A stretch of 64,000 nucleotides of DNA, from positions 310,001-374,000 of the forward strand of contig JAANDG010000057.1 in NCBI GenBank assembly GCA_036852015.1, in the 5' to 3' direction. The DNA is from Pelodera strongyloides. Lineage: Eukaryota > Nematoda > Chromadorea > Rhabditida > Rhabditidae. A program made the position numbers and the translations under genes. Positions 41,608-51,543 of this stretch are shown here, one piece after another (the stretch's first letter is position 1; every line of letters starts with the position of its first letter). Below the pieces are notes generated by a model. It was not told where the DNA came from. It saw nothing but the letters and a program-made list of their open reading frames with translations, and made no database searches.

Positions 41608-41858
41608 TTGAGTGGTGCGGACCCGAATTTTGTTGCAGAACTAATTCGAAGCGTAGATAGTACAACTTACGAGAACAGTCCGCTGTGCCGTGTCCGTATT
41701 TCTTTTCGTTCGCTATTGTTTTTTTTGTTTTGTTTTTTTGTGTGTGTGGAAATATTCTCTGACTTTATCCCCAGGTCATTTCAGATTTCGAAACGAATCG
41801 AGCTGTGGGACCTAGTGGATCGGAACTAAAATGGATTTTGGATAGTTCCAAACTATAA
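41608..41858 (+). CDS. Terminal two exons of an unnamed gene
   Basis: Exon 41608-41691 follows a CACTCAG acceptor in phase 0 (SGADPNFVAELIRSVDSTTY). It ends at a GTCCGT donor and joins across an 83-bp intron (acceptor TATCCCCAG) to 41775-41858 (ISDFETNRAVGPSGSELKWI), which ends TAA. Both exons are multiples of three and strongly protein-like. The 5' part was not found. A CT-rich stretch follows in the 3' region, with AATAAA at about 42186 and 42238. No family recognised. Confidence 0.55.
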
Positions 41859-43322
41859 TATATTTCCTACAACAACGTTTTATGTTTCCCTCTCTATCTT
41901 CCTCTCCCCTCTCTCTCTCTCTTTCTCTCTGTCTCCCGCTCACGGTCTTCGTCTCTATTAGCTAATATTCCCTTCAATGTAACTTCACAATTTGTTAAGT
42001 AAACAAATCAGGTTTATGACCGGTCAAATAGTGATTTGAAAATAAAATATTTAAATATTGTCTTAAATTAGTTTTAAAAAACTTGGATTGTATCAAAGTG
42101 CCTGCGCATGTATGACATTGGTTTATTTGTTTGTGTCTGCGTCTAAAGCACTGGTAATGCAATTTATTGTCCCTTATTGTTTTGCAATAAAAAAATGTTT
42201 TTCTCAAGCTTTCCTGTGTGTTACGCTCAGGTTATTAATAAAGGTTTGTATCTGTGATGCGTGTGTCTTACGTACGTGTATACATAATATGCCACTCAAT
42301 AAGAAACTCATAAAAGTTTAATTAATCTTTATTTTCACCGTATTTTCCAGCTCATCTTCTTGCACACAAATACACATAATGGAGGATATTAAAAGATGTT
42401 TAAGTGTTTTTTTCTCTAATTGAAAACAAGTTTACTCCACAAAAACATCCTCTAAAGTAAAGGCACAGCTCTGAACAACTACTTCGTACTAATTAGAACT
42501 AATAATCAGAAAGCAAAGAGAGGTCTATGACCAATTTAATAAAATAAAAGTAGAAAAGTATGGCAATGCTGAGAAGTGATATATAATTTGCAAGCGAACT
42601 TTTATGTACCACAAATATTATAGTATTCATTTTCCGATTTGGAGCCCTTTGGTAGTGTTTAATTATTCGAAAGCCATATGCGATGAGTAATAGCCCGGGC
42701 TACGCGGGGCTACTGTTGACATTTGAATCGCAAAAAAAAGTATTGCACAACGTGGCGGCATGGACATAGGACATTGTCAAATAAACAATCGACATTACCA
42801 GAGGTTTGCAAATTGGAAAATGTTTGAATCGTGTACCCGCTGAGAATTAAAGGAGTTGGGGATTTAAAGGACTTTAGGGGAGTTTACGTCTTTAAGACAC
42901 ATGTAACAACGTAACGGACGTGAAATGCTACCGGTTAAAGCACCGGCGATGGCTAAGACTTGGCCCTCTTATAGAAAAGAGGGCTGTAATCTTATTGAAT
43001 ACCTCGAAAAGCTACCGTAGACTATGAATGATCACTTAGCAACTGGGTTACAATAATATTACAAAAGTATAGATTTTAATGTTATGGCATAACAAAGAAT
43101 GCGTTGTTTCATACCAGTAATAGGCGAACAGAGGCACATAGTGGAATATAAATGGAATTTCTATTTCAGATTCTGAACAACAACGTGGAAAGATATTGGG
43201 AAAGAATTTCGGTAAATAAAGGGGGGTTTTGCTATGTACAGAGTTGGAAACCTATGAGGCTCCTAGGGGTTGATCCCGCGACATGTTAGCGGGAAGCAAG
43301 GACGTAGTCCACTCGGCCATGT
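41859..43322. other. Intergenic region with one structured stretch
   Basis: CT-rich repeat at 41890-41940. At 42840-43030 the base composition changes: the segment contains a perfect hairpin (GCCCTCTT-atagaa-AAGAGGGC, about 42963-42985) and several shorter palindromes, with no coding frame. It could be a structured RNA, a repeat or an organellar insert. Confidence 0.4.
43250..43320 (-). repeat. tRNA-derived SINE (class II tRNA-like)
   Basis: The minus strand reads ATGGCCGAGTGGACTACGTC, typical of a tRNA-Ser/Leu A box, then a variable arm and GCGGGATCAACCCC as a B box. The acceptor stem is not intact. It begins 2 bp downstream of the stop codon of the neighbouring minus-strand gene. Confidence 0.6.
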
Positions 43323-45528
43323 TTATTGAGCGGACCATCTTCTCTCAGCCTCTTGGATGCTCAGATGATCGATCTCGTCATCGAGTTCATCATCGGTGGC
43401 GTCAATGGATTCCCACTTCTGAAAATGATTAATGTAAATATTTGGATAGATTAAGATGTTCTATAGGTCTACATCTTAATCAGGTTTAGCATAAGATTCT
43501 AGATAGTAATATGATTTACCTTGCAAATTGAGATGATTTGGAAGGTGCTTGACGGGGCATTAACAGTGATTGGTTCCGTTAAAGCCTTGTCTTTCTTGGC
43601 TGATAGACGTCGGTGTTCTAGTTGAGGAGTCATAGAAGGAGAAACAGTTGGTGAACCACAGGTCGGAGTTCCACAAGGAGCCAGACATCCTTCTGAAATA
43701 TTATTATTGAAATAGGTTTCTTTCAGACTCAGACTTCAAACTACAAACAAAGACTACCGACTACAAAGTACAATATGCAAATTGCTCACCTTCCTCCATC
43801 TTGCGGCGATGTTGAATCTTGGCCAGGCTGCGGCGCATGCTTCCATATCCATTTTGGCTGGCGACGGGTGCGGGGTTGACAGTGGGGAACGATTGGGCGG
43901 CATAGGTAACATCAGAGGGAGCGGGCCGGGGAGCGGTGTCACATGAAGTCCTATTGTGGTTCTCGTCAGAAGAGGAGGAAGAAGGTCTGCATCCACTGTT
44001 GCGACTCGGCCACACGAACCACTTCGGACCCTGGGGCACTTCGATCACCTGAAAGTAGGATAATTAGTTAATTGCCTTAATATTTTTTCTAATTGCGCAA
44101 TGCTGTTGTACTATGTTGGTAGTTACTAGGCACTATGGCACCCATGTGCTCCGCTTAGTAAGAATGCACCGGAGAAAACACAGTGCAAGAAAAGTGCACT
44201 TAGTGCGCAGAGTGATTCGAGTGATGCAAAATGTACTATGCGTAAGTGGTACGTGGAATTACGGTTACGCACTTATCGTCAAACATTCAAATACGAATCA
44301 AAAGGTTCAACTGAACCCTTATTTTGTTGGTACAGTCATATCTAATATTCACAATCAATTTCAAAACAGTAAGCCATGTTTTGCAATAACTCATATCATT
44401 GATAAAGCGGCGCCGAGTTTGTTTGTTTGTTTTTTGAAATTGTTTATTTGCGTAAGACACTGAAATTTCGCAATTGCTTTTGTGACTTGTAAAAGAAGGG
44501 GATGTCCTAGTCCAGTGAACCCTTAAAAAAGATAAATTTCCCATCTCATCAGACTATTACACCTTGTGCGGTGATTGGCCACCAAATGTTATCCTTCTTT
44601 TAGCGGGGCGCTGCAAAAATAGTGACTCAGAAAAAGAGAAACTTTGCAAGAAAAGGGGCAAATTGCGATAGAGAAAATGTTAAAGCTATCCCAAGAATAT
44701 TGACAGTTTGTCTAGGATTCTAGAATTAGAAACACCCGTTCAAGTTATCCCCCCAGCACTAATGACAATTGACCTATGATTGGGATGATTAATTGATTAA
44801 CAAGATGTCTAAAGACTTGTGCACTAAGGCTTTGATACCCAAGTGTTATCTTCACTTTATAGCTTTCATAACATATGCGCTTCACTACATGTGTTTGGTT
44901 ACTATAGAATATAGCTATAGCCAAAGGGGTTTTTGTGCTATTTTCGTATCTGCTATGTGTCTCTGGACCTTATTATTATTGGCCACCGATTCTTCTCACA
45001 AAACGCATTTTTTGCGCATTTTTCGTATAGCGTCGTATATATGCTCGTTATTTGTGGCAAAAAAAATCATGTTATACTTCGCTGCGTTCAGCTGTATAGT
45101 ACAACGATATACTTTGCACGTTTTAGCACAAAATTTCTGTACAATGTAGTTTCTCGAGTATGCAAAAGTTGGTTCAGAGTTGAGGCAAAGAGCACAGACT
45201 AAACGCTTAGAGACTAAAGTAACTTGCATTCTCTTTGTTTGTTTTACTTTTTCGAACGCCGTGAACGCCATGTTGCCATGCAAATAGGTAGAATCTTTCG
45301 TCGACAAATATAAGCTGATTTACATACACACTAACACAGTTTACATATGTTATAGGCGCCGCCTCTGCGCGCTTGCAGCTACCGTATACAACGAAGAAAA
45401 ACAATAAAAGCAATTAATAAATCGATAATTAAAGTAATTACCTGGAATCGGAAGTCACGTTTGGGTCTGACGGCCTTAGGCGTCCACTGTTCAGACAAAG
45501 TGTTGTTGTTGACACATACTTGCATCAT
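43323..45528 (-). CDS. Complete 4-exon gene, about 204 aa, proline/serine-rich, function unknown
   Basis: Exons, 5' to 3': 45442-45528, 43790-44048, 43520-43692, 43323-43418, with phases 0, 1, 0. The start (ATGATG) lies 4 nt after ATTTTCAG, as in SL trans-splicing. The protein begins MMQVCVNNNTLSEQWTPKAV. Its middle is rich in S, P and N (VTYAAQSFPTVNPAPVASQN), followed by a basic helix (RRSLAKIQHRRKMEE) and a C-P-T-P segment. It ends in an acidic tail with an amphipathic helix (ELDDEIDHLSIQEAERRW). No signal peptide or membrane segment; likely an intracellular regulatory or adaptor protein. I do not recognise a family. The TAA stop is part of CAATAAAC, so the poly(A) hexamer overlaps it. The 1.4-kb first intron holds long antisense ORFs without support. 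Confidence 0.85.
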
Positions 45529-45891
45529 TATTCTGAAAATTTGGAATTATATATTTTATCCAGATATGAAAAACATCGAAATGTCACGTATGCAGTAAAC
45601 CAATTGTACGGATTATACAAAACTGAAAAGTTTCGTTTAACTAGTCAAGAGCAGTCTCAAAAAGCATGTGACAGTGTATAGATTAGAGTGGGGGCGAAAT
45701 AAACTTTTCGACATTTCAAAATTAAACAGAAACCGTTCAGAGGGATAACCGACGAGAGACTGTTTGCAGAGAAGAGAGTGGAGAGAAAGAAATGGACGGT
45801 TGGATGGAATTAGTGACTACTGTCAGTTGAGAGTGGAGAAAGATGAAAAGAGAGAATGTGGGAGAGGTCATCATCGCACACAGATAATATA

Positions 45892-45894
<3 letters not shown>

Positions 45895-45928
<34 letters not shown>
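45895..45928. repeat. (GA)n microsatellite
   Basis: A pure GA run lies upstream of the 4-exon minus-strand gene. Confidence 0.9.
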
Positions 45929-45930
<2 letters not shown>

Positions 45931-46352
45931 AAACTTCCGTGACATCTCTCGCTGCAATGGAATGTGGCGCACAGAAATAGCGCAGCGCGGATAAGGGGCT
46001 GGCTTTAAATCACAGATTGGATCTGAAATGTCTGTCGAGGTGCACAATCGGTACTATAAATGTACTAAGCTTTCATTGCACAATGTTACGGGAAACCGAC
46101 GTAATGCTAGATCGATGCTCTATCGATGCTAGACGTGTCTAGTAAACAAAAAGGGGAATAGGCCCCCGGCTAGACCAATAAAGCACTGGACTGGGACCGT
46201 AGTAAACAATTGGGCCCGTCTGGTAGTATACTAATACAAAAGGTTCAGTGAACAATATACTTTGGGGTAGTTTCAATAACATCTACCTATCAGATAAAAG
46301 ATCAAAACCGCAACATCTATGATAAGGGAAAGAGAACTAGTTTCAGGAGCAC

Positions 46353-46577
46353 ATGATATGTTCATACTACAATGAGAGAGAGATTCGTCGTCTAACAGAG
46401 ACGCAAAAGATGCACAGAAGTCTGGAAAACAGTAGTAAAAAAGGACTAGTTTTGCACTGGACGAAAACAAAACAAGCCATGGCAAGGATAAACAAAGAGA
46501 GGGGATTTGTGGCTTTAGAGTTAGGAGATCATAAATTAAAGCTTTTATTAAGGTCCCTTCAGAGAGTTGAAAGTTGA
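46353..46577 (+). CDS. Candidate 74-aa ORF
   Basis: ATG-initiated frame, charged and free of long hydrophobic runs (EREIRRLTETQKMHRSLENS; KKGLVLHWTKTKQAMARINK). No splice context or poly(A) signal is apparent. It may be real, an exon, or chance. Confidence 0.25.
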   Translation: MICSYYNEREIRRLTETQKMHRSLENSSKKGLVLHWTKTKQAMARINKERGFVALELGDHKLKLLLRSLQRVES

Positions 46578-47085
46578 AACGAAAATGACGTGGGCGTATT
46601 AAAAAGTAAAACGCGCACGCGAATTACGCACCAATAACGCTTAGAAACGGGGTAAAGAACGAATCATTTTTGCTGGGAATTACGTCAAACGAAATTTATA
46701 AGAGGCGATTATAGATGATAATCGTATAAGTAAGTTATACAAATAATCCGTCCAAGATGTTGATGAGATAACTGAATAACGCAGGAACACCTTAGGGATT
46801 TTAAAAACACTGAGAGTTTTACCTCACTCACCTAATTTTTTAATTAAAAACAAATTACAAACTAATTGTGTATTATTCACTAAGAGCTCAGAAAACATAA
46901 CTAGCGGATTTCAGTGTCAAGGGGAGAAAATATTTACCCACTGGCTAAATCGGCCATGTAGAATTGTAGAGTAGGTGGTGTATTGCGAAAACAATATCAA
47001 ATGTCAAGTCAGAGTTCATGCTCGCTCAACTTATACTTACTCTAATTGTATGATATTTAGTTTCTTATAAGAAAAGGGAGTGGAT

Positions 47086-47171
47086 CCTGGAGAGAGAGCG
47101 AGAGAGAGAGAGGGGGGGGGGGGAGGGGGGGGGGGGGGGAGGGAGAGAGGGGGAGGAGAGAGAGGAGAAAA
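47086..47171. repeat. GA/G-rich low-complexity tract
   Basis: A (GA)n run merges into two long G homopolymers separated by single A bases. The antisense poly-Pro/Leu frames here are products of the tract. Confidence 0.9.
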
Positions 47172-47490
47172 ATCATGGGAAACCCGGAAGAATAAATAAC
47201 GGGGTCGGAAAATGCCGTGTCTAAGTGAATGAGAAACACTACGTCGACGATGAGGGTTGTGACGGCTAATCGACGATAGAGTATGGATTCTGGAGAGGGC
47301 CCAGACAACCACCTCCCCCACAGAATATATGAATGAATGCGTCCGAAGGGAACGTGGGATTACTAAGGGCACTTCTGAAGGGTCCGAAGGCAATTACCCG
47401 GAACTTTAAGTTAATTCCCTCTAAGAGATCAGTTGAGCGAAAGAGTTGCGTAGGAGAAGAAATCTCCAAGTATTCGGTTTTTTATGAGAT

Positions 47491-47688
47491 ATGAACTTTG
47501 GGTTTACTAACTGCACGCGTGGTTCACGTCTGGTAGTTGATGCTTTGCCAAAGACATTTAAAACTTATGTATTAAATGATCATACAGATCTTAATGATAA
47601 ACGCCAGAATAAAAGACAGACATTAGGTCTGGACCATCTCCGATATGAATTAGTAGCATTGTCCAAAAAGTTTGGCAACCATAGATAG
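47491..47688 (+). CDS. Candidate 65-aa ORF
   Basis: ATG-initiated frame with protein-like second half (NDHTDLNDKRQNKRQTLGLD, HLRYELVALSKKFGNHR). No acceptor nearby. It is immediately followed by a GC-rich island (47700-47895). Unrecognised. Confidence 0.25.
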   Translation: MNFGFTNCTRGSRLVVDALPKTFKTYVLNDHTDLNDKRQNKRQTLGLDHLRYELVALSKKFGNHR

Positions 47689-47699
47689 TCGACATAACT

Positions 47700-47895
47700 T
47701 TTCATCAGAAGACCCGAAGGTCTGCTCTGTATCTGTAGGTCACCCAGCTCTGGGAGCCCTGGAGGACCTACTGGAGTAGACCTGGGAGGCGGTTCCCCTT
47801 ATAACGAACGGGGTGGGAATCCACGAGACCGACACATGGGGGTTCACCCGGGTGGGGCGGGGCGCCGGTCTGGCGCCCGGCCAGACAAGCCCCGC
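47700..47895. other. GC-rich island of unknown nature
   Basis: About 200 bp of clearly GC-rich sequence within AT-rich DNA. The plus strand is open for over 60 codons in a Gly/Pro/Arg-rich frame (SPGGPTGVDLGGGSPYNERG) from a CATCAG acceptor-like site to TAA; another frame is open for about 23 codons. A hairpin (GGGGCGCCGGTCTGGCGCCC) lies near 47858-47882. It could be an exon, the end of a non-LTR element or rDNA-spacer-like DNA. Confidence 0.4.
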
Positions 47896-49098
47896 CTATA
47901 ACTGTAGTTTTGACTTTTAGCTATTGGTCTACTAACAGGAGGGAAAGCAGACGACCAGTAAGAATGTGATTTGTGGTCTAATTAGCTAATTGATTGGCTG
48001 ATTACTGTTGTTTGTGGTTTGTGTCATACTCGTACTGGTTTTCATTTGTCCCGCTTCGAACTACTCAACTACTATAGCAGCTAGTGTCATGGCCTAGCGT
48101 TGGTGAACAAAGCCAATCGTAAGTCTATGGTTGTATACAATTAATGAAATCAGATAATTGAATGATAACCACATGAAATACTAAGAGTTGTCAATTATTA
48201 ATCATTTAAATTTCGATTTAATTAATCTCATAATTCAATTCAGAAGCTTAGCATAAGAAACCAATGTTCCCACCAAACACATAGAACACAATTAAGGGAA
48301 TTAGCAAACAAGTAAATTAATTTACAAACATGTTCTAACTAGGTCAATTTAATCAGCAACCTATTGTTCATTTAATAATGATGTCCAAAACACACGGCAA
48401 ATTTCAAAAATCACGGTAATGATGTGATAGAAATGGAGTGAATTATACAAGTACAAATTTGGTCACTTCACTGTTTGGCTGAAAGGTAACCTTTAGTTGA
48501 CAATAACAGTTTGGCAGTTTGGCATTATGTATTCGTCTTCTAATTTCTAATTCTACATAACTATATCGTCAAAACTGCTCTTGATCATTACAGTCATAAG
48601 TAAAGCGATAATAATATTTATAATATTACTACATATAAGGCGATTTGGCACAGCTTTTCTGTTAATTCAACGAAAGCTCTGAAAGCTACCATGCGTAATT
48701 ATTAGAAAAACTCGAACACCTACTACCTACAGTCTACTTACGTGTATTCTATGCGAAGGAACTAAACTCCTTATATGTAACTTTTGGGTGATCTTTGGGT
48801 ATCTGATTCCTAGTATATTATTGTAAAAAGGTGATATGAAGATTCAGAGACTTACGAAAAAATGATACGCGGGGTCACGTGGTATTACAATTTTACAATT
48901 ACTATATTGTAAACTCTCGCTTTCGTGAACTATCGCGGAAAACCTGATTTTTGGTATTAATAATAATCATAACAACAAACAAGATAAGGTTCCTTAGCTA
49001 ACAGTACATTGCCGGAAATATACTGTCGAAATATAATACCAGAATTCTTTGAAAAACATTTAGTGATAAACCAAAGATGATAAAAAATGGACATGGAA
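47896..49098. other. Intergenic region, no gene seen
   Basis: AT-rich sequence. I found no exon with matched splice signals and no repeat beyond short homopolymers. Confidence 0.5.
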
Positions 49099-49100
49099 AA

Positions 49101-49328
<228 letters not shown>

Positions 49329-49886
49329 CCATTTGCAGAACAAGTAAAAGTAAAGGTCTAAAAAAGTACGATCTGCAACGAGTATGGGAAATTTTGCACT
49401 ACATTACATGTTGTTATTTTGAATTTTGTTTTCCATCTTTAGTGCAAAGATCTACATACAGCAAGCACAATAGATGTTGTTCCACACCCAGTGGAATTTC
49501 TAGAAACGGATAATTTACTTACTCATTGTTCGGTATAAAAATGTAAACTAAATACCTCACTTTTGGAAAGTAGCAATATAGCAAAAACTGCGCAACTCAC
49601 TTCTGATATTATGTAATGTAGATAGTCATGGAGCTATTAAAGTAGAACATAAATTCTAAGTTGTACTACTGTAAGTGTACTCATTATACTAAATAATATT
49701 AGTTACAGATTGAAGAAAAAAATTAAAAGGTAAAGAAAATGGTAAAAAGAGAAATAGGAAAATTAAATATGGGAGGGTCAAGATGATTATACCAGGTTTC
49801 CGTCTGTTCTTATTCACTAATCACCCTTTCAAATAGATTTCTCTCCACAATTGTATACTCCTCATCAATGCATATGCACTGTCTAG

Positions 49887-50229
49887 ACGCTTTCTTTCTG
49901 CTTGTTCCCATATGTGAAAGTAAAGAAAGCGTGCTTTGAAGGAAAAACATATCCAGACATGCAGCTGCACATTCAGCCTGTCAAGTCACTCACGCGTTAT
50001 ACTCATGCGATTTTTAAAGGGATATGGAACCACAAAAAGTCGTGGTGTGTTTTACACGATGTGAGTAACTACCAAACTGGATGAAACTGTACTCATGGAA
50101 AAAGGGTGCCACCACACATGGATTAAAGGACATCTCGAATTTGCGCAGTTTGTGATTCCTGCCGCGCGAAAGTGCAGCAGATGCCAACGTGTTCGCCAAA
50201 AGGAACTGCTGCGCGCCACTGGCACATAA
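49887..50229 (+). CDS. Terminal two exons of an unnamed gene
   Basis: Exon 49887-50060 follows CTGTCTAG in phase 0 (KKACFEGKTYPDMQLHIQPV; HAIFKGIWNHKKSWCVLHD) and ends at a GTGAGT donor. It joins across 88 bp (acceptor TTTGCGCAG) to 50149-50229 in phase 0 (FVIPAARKCSRCQRVRQKEL), stopping at TAA. Both exons are multiples of three with strong splice signals. The C-X2-C within a basic stretch near the end is notable but not enough to call a zinc motif. The 5' exons were not located. No family recognised. Confidence 0.6.
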
Positions 50230-50917
50230 CTTGCGTAATTAATCCCTTTCCCATGTACTGCGTTATGTAATGTGGCGTGGCTTTTAACTTCATCCGGTAG
50301 TTTTTTTTCATAATATTGTTTTCCGTGAGCGTGAACCTTTAATTTAAATTTATGGATTTAGCTAGGATTACCATTAGGAATGCTGTAACACTTTTACGGG
50401 TTTAGTACTCTGTTCTACATCTCATGGACGTTAATCCACACATGAAAGCTTCTAAGGAAGAAGCTTGTCGCTGTAGAGCCGACTGCCGACTAGTCACCTA
50501 AAATTCCTTCCTAAGGCTAAGAGGCTAAAAGTGATTAATTTTAGGGAATCATCAAAAATCCAGGAAGCGTTGAGTCAGCTAACAATAAAGGAATGGGGAT
50601 TGTTTAAAGGTTTACAGTTAGTGATTAATTGATAGTGATGGATGTTTAAAACAGGAATAACTTTTCGTTCGCCAAAAGGAATTTCTTTAAAAGCAAGCAT
50701 CAGTAGTAAGAGATGACGCGTAGTTGTAGAAAGTGTGAAATGCACGTGATTAATATAAAATGATGTAAATGAAATCACTTATATGAATTATCCTAACTCA
50801 AATGTATTCGTGAAAGGGGATGGAATGCTACTAATGAACTGTTCTGTGTTTTTACACAATCCACCCTCAAACAAATAAAAAGGGTTTGAATTTTGAATTC
50901 CCGCATAATTATGAACT
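50230..50917. other. Intergenic region, no gene seen
   Basis: A 15-base block GTTCGCCAAAAGGAA is shared between 50194 (inside the preceding exon) and 50669. Otherwise featureless AT-rich DNA. Confidence 0.4.
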
Positions 50918-51222
50918 ATGATGGCCTATCCATGTATGCGATTCGCACTTGCGAAAATGACAAATGCCTGTCCATGTTCGAGTTAATGTCAATGACAAGG
51001 TCCCGCAGCGATTTTGCATCTAGTATGGATCTATTTCAAAATAGTACAGATCTATTTCAAATAGTACGGATCTGATACACTTTCGTTGCGGGACTATGTC
51101 AAACGCGTCATTCTCATGGGTTTACGGTAGGCATTTGACATTCATGTAAAATGGCCTGAACATGGACAGGCATTTGTCATTTTCGCAAGTGCGAATCGCA
51201 AACATGGACAGGGCATCATGCC
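50918..51222. repeat. Imperfect long inverted repeat (foldback MITE), about 300 bp
   Basis: The outer about 60 bp on each side are near-perfect inverses (TGCGATTCGCACTTGCGAAA, then ATGACAAATGCCTGTCCATG). Weaker pairing continues inward to a GTCCCGCAGCGA / TCGTTGCGGGAC pair. The centre holds a tandem AGATCTATTTCAAA. No coding capacity. Confidence 0.75.
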
Positions 51223-51343
51223 TGTTTGAGCATAAATAATACCGCATTCATGATGTAATACACACCTCAAGGAGATTTTCTTAGAACAAGGCTCAAATTC
51301 TTAAAAATACGGAGAAGAGCAAACTAAATAAATGCGAGAGTGT

Positions 51344-51543
51344 CTAGATTACTCACTATCTTACTCGATGCAACAAATTGTAAGGTTCCTAGCTTTTCCA
51401 GTTGTCCAAGGTCATTTGAACATGACGATGAACATCTACGGCCCGTTGCGGATGATCTTACTGTCAGCGTTTCGCCGCAAGAAGCATGCGTCAGTTTCAC
51501 GCCGTGCAACATTTTTGTGCCAGGTCCTCGCCGCTCACCGTGA
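51344..51543 (+). CDS. Candidate exon, strand uncertain
   Basis: On the plus strand a frame ending TGA at 51543 reads CPRSFEHDDEHLRPVADDLT then VSVSPQEACVSFTPCNIF, after a strong TTTTCCAG acceptor at 51403. On the minus strand, 51360-51512 is also open from an ATG (MLHGVKLTHASCGETLTVRS) to a good GTGAGT donor. A second plus frame is open too. The local GC rise makes chance openness likelier. I favour the plus-strand terminal exon but weakly. Confidence 0.25.

Noticed and set aside
44113..44463. 116-codon plus-strand frame
   Set aside because: Intronic, Arg/Val/Cys-rich composition typical of shadow frames, no start context.
44793..45149. 118-codon hydrophobic plus-strand frame
   Set aside because: It lies in an intron of the minus-strand 4-exon gene, has an equally long opposing frame, and lacks splice or promoter signals. 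It could be an integral membrane ORF but nothing supports it.
47700..47895. Ribosomal RNA fragment
   Set aside because: The GC-rich island does not match conserved rRNA segments I can recall, such as the universal SSU or LSU core strings.
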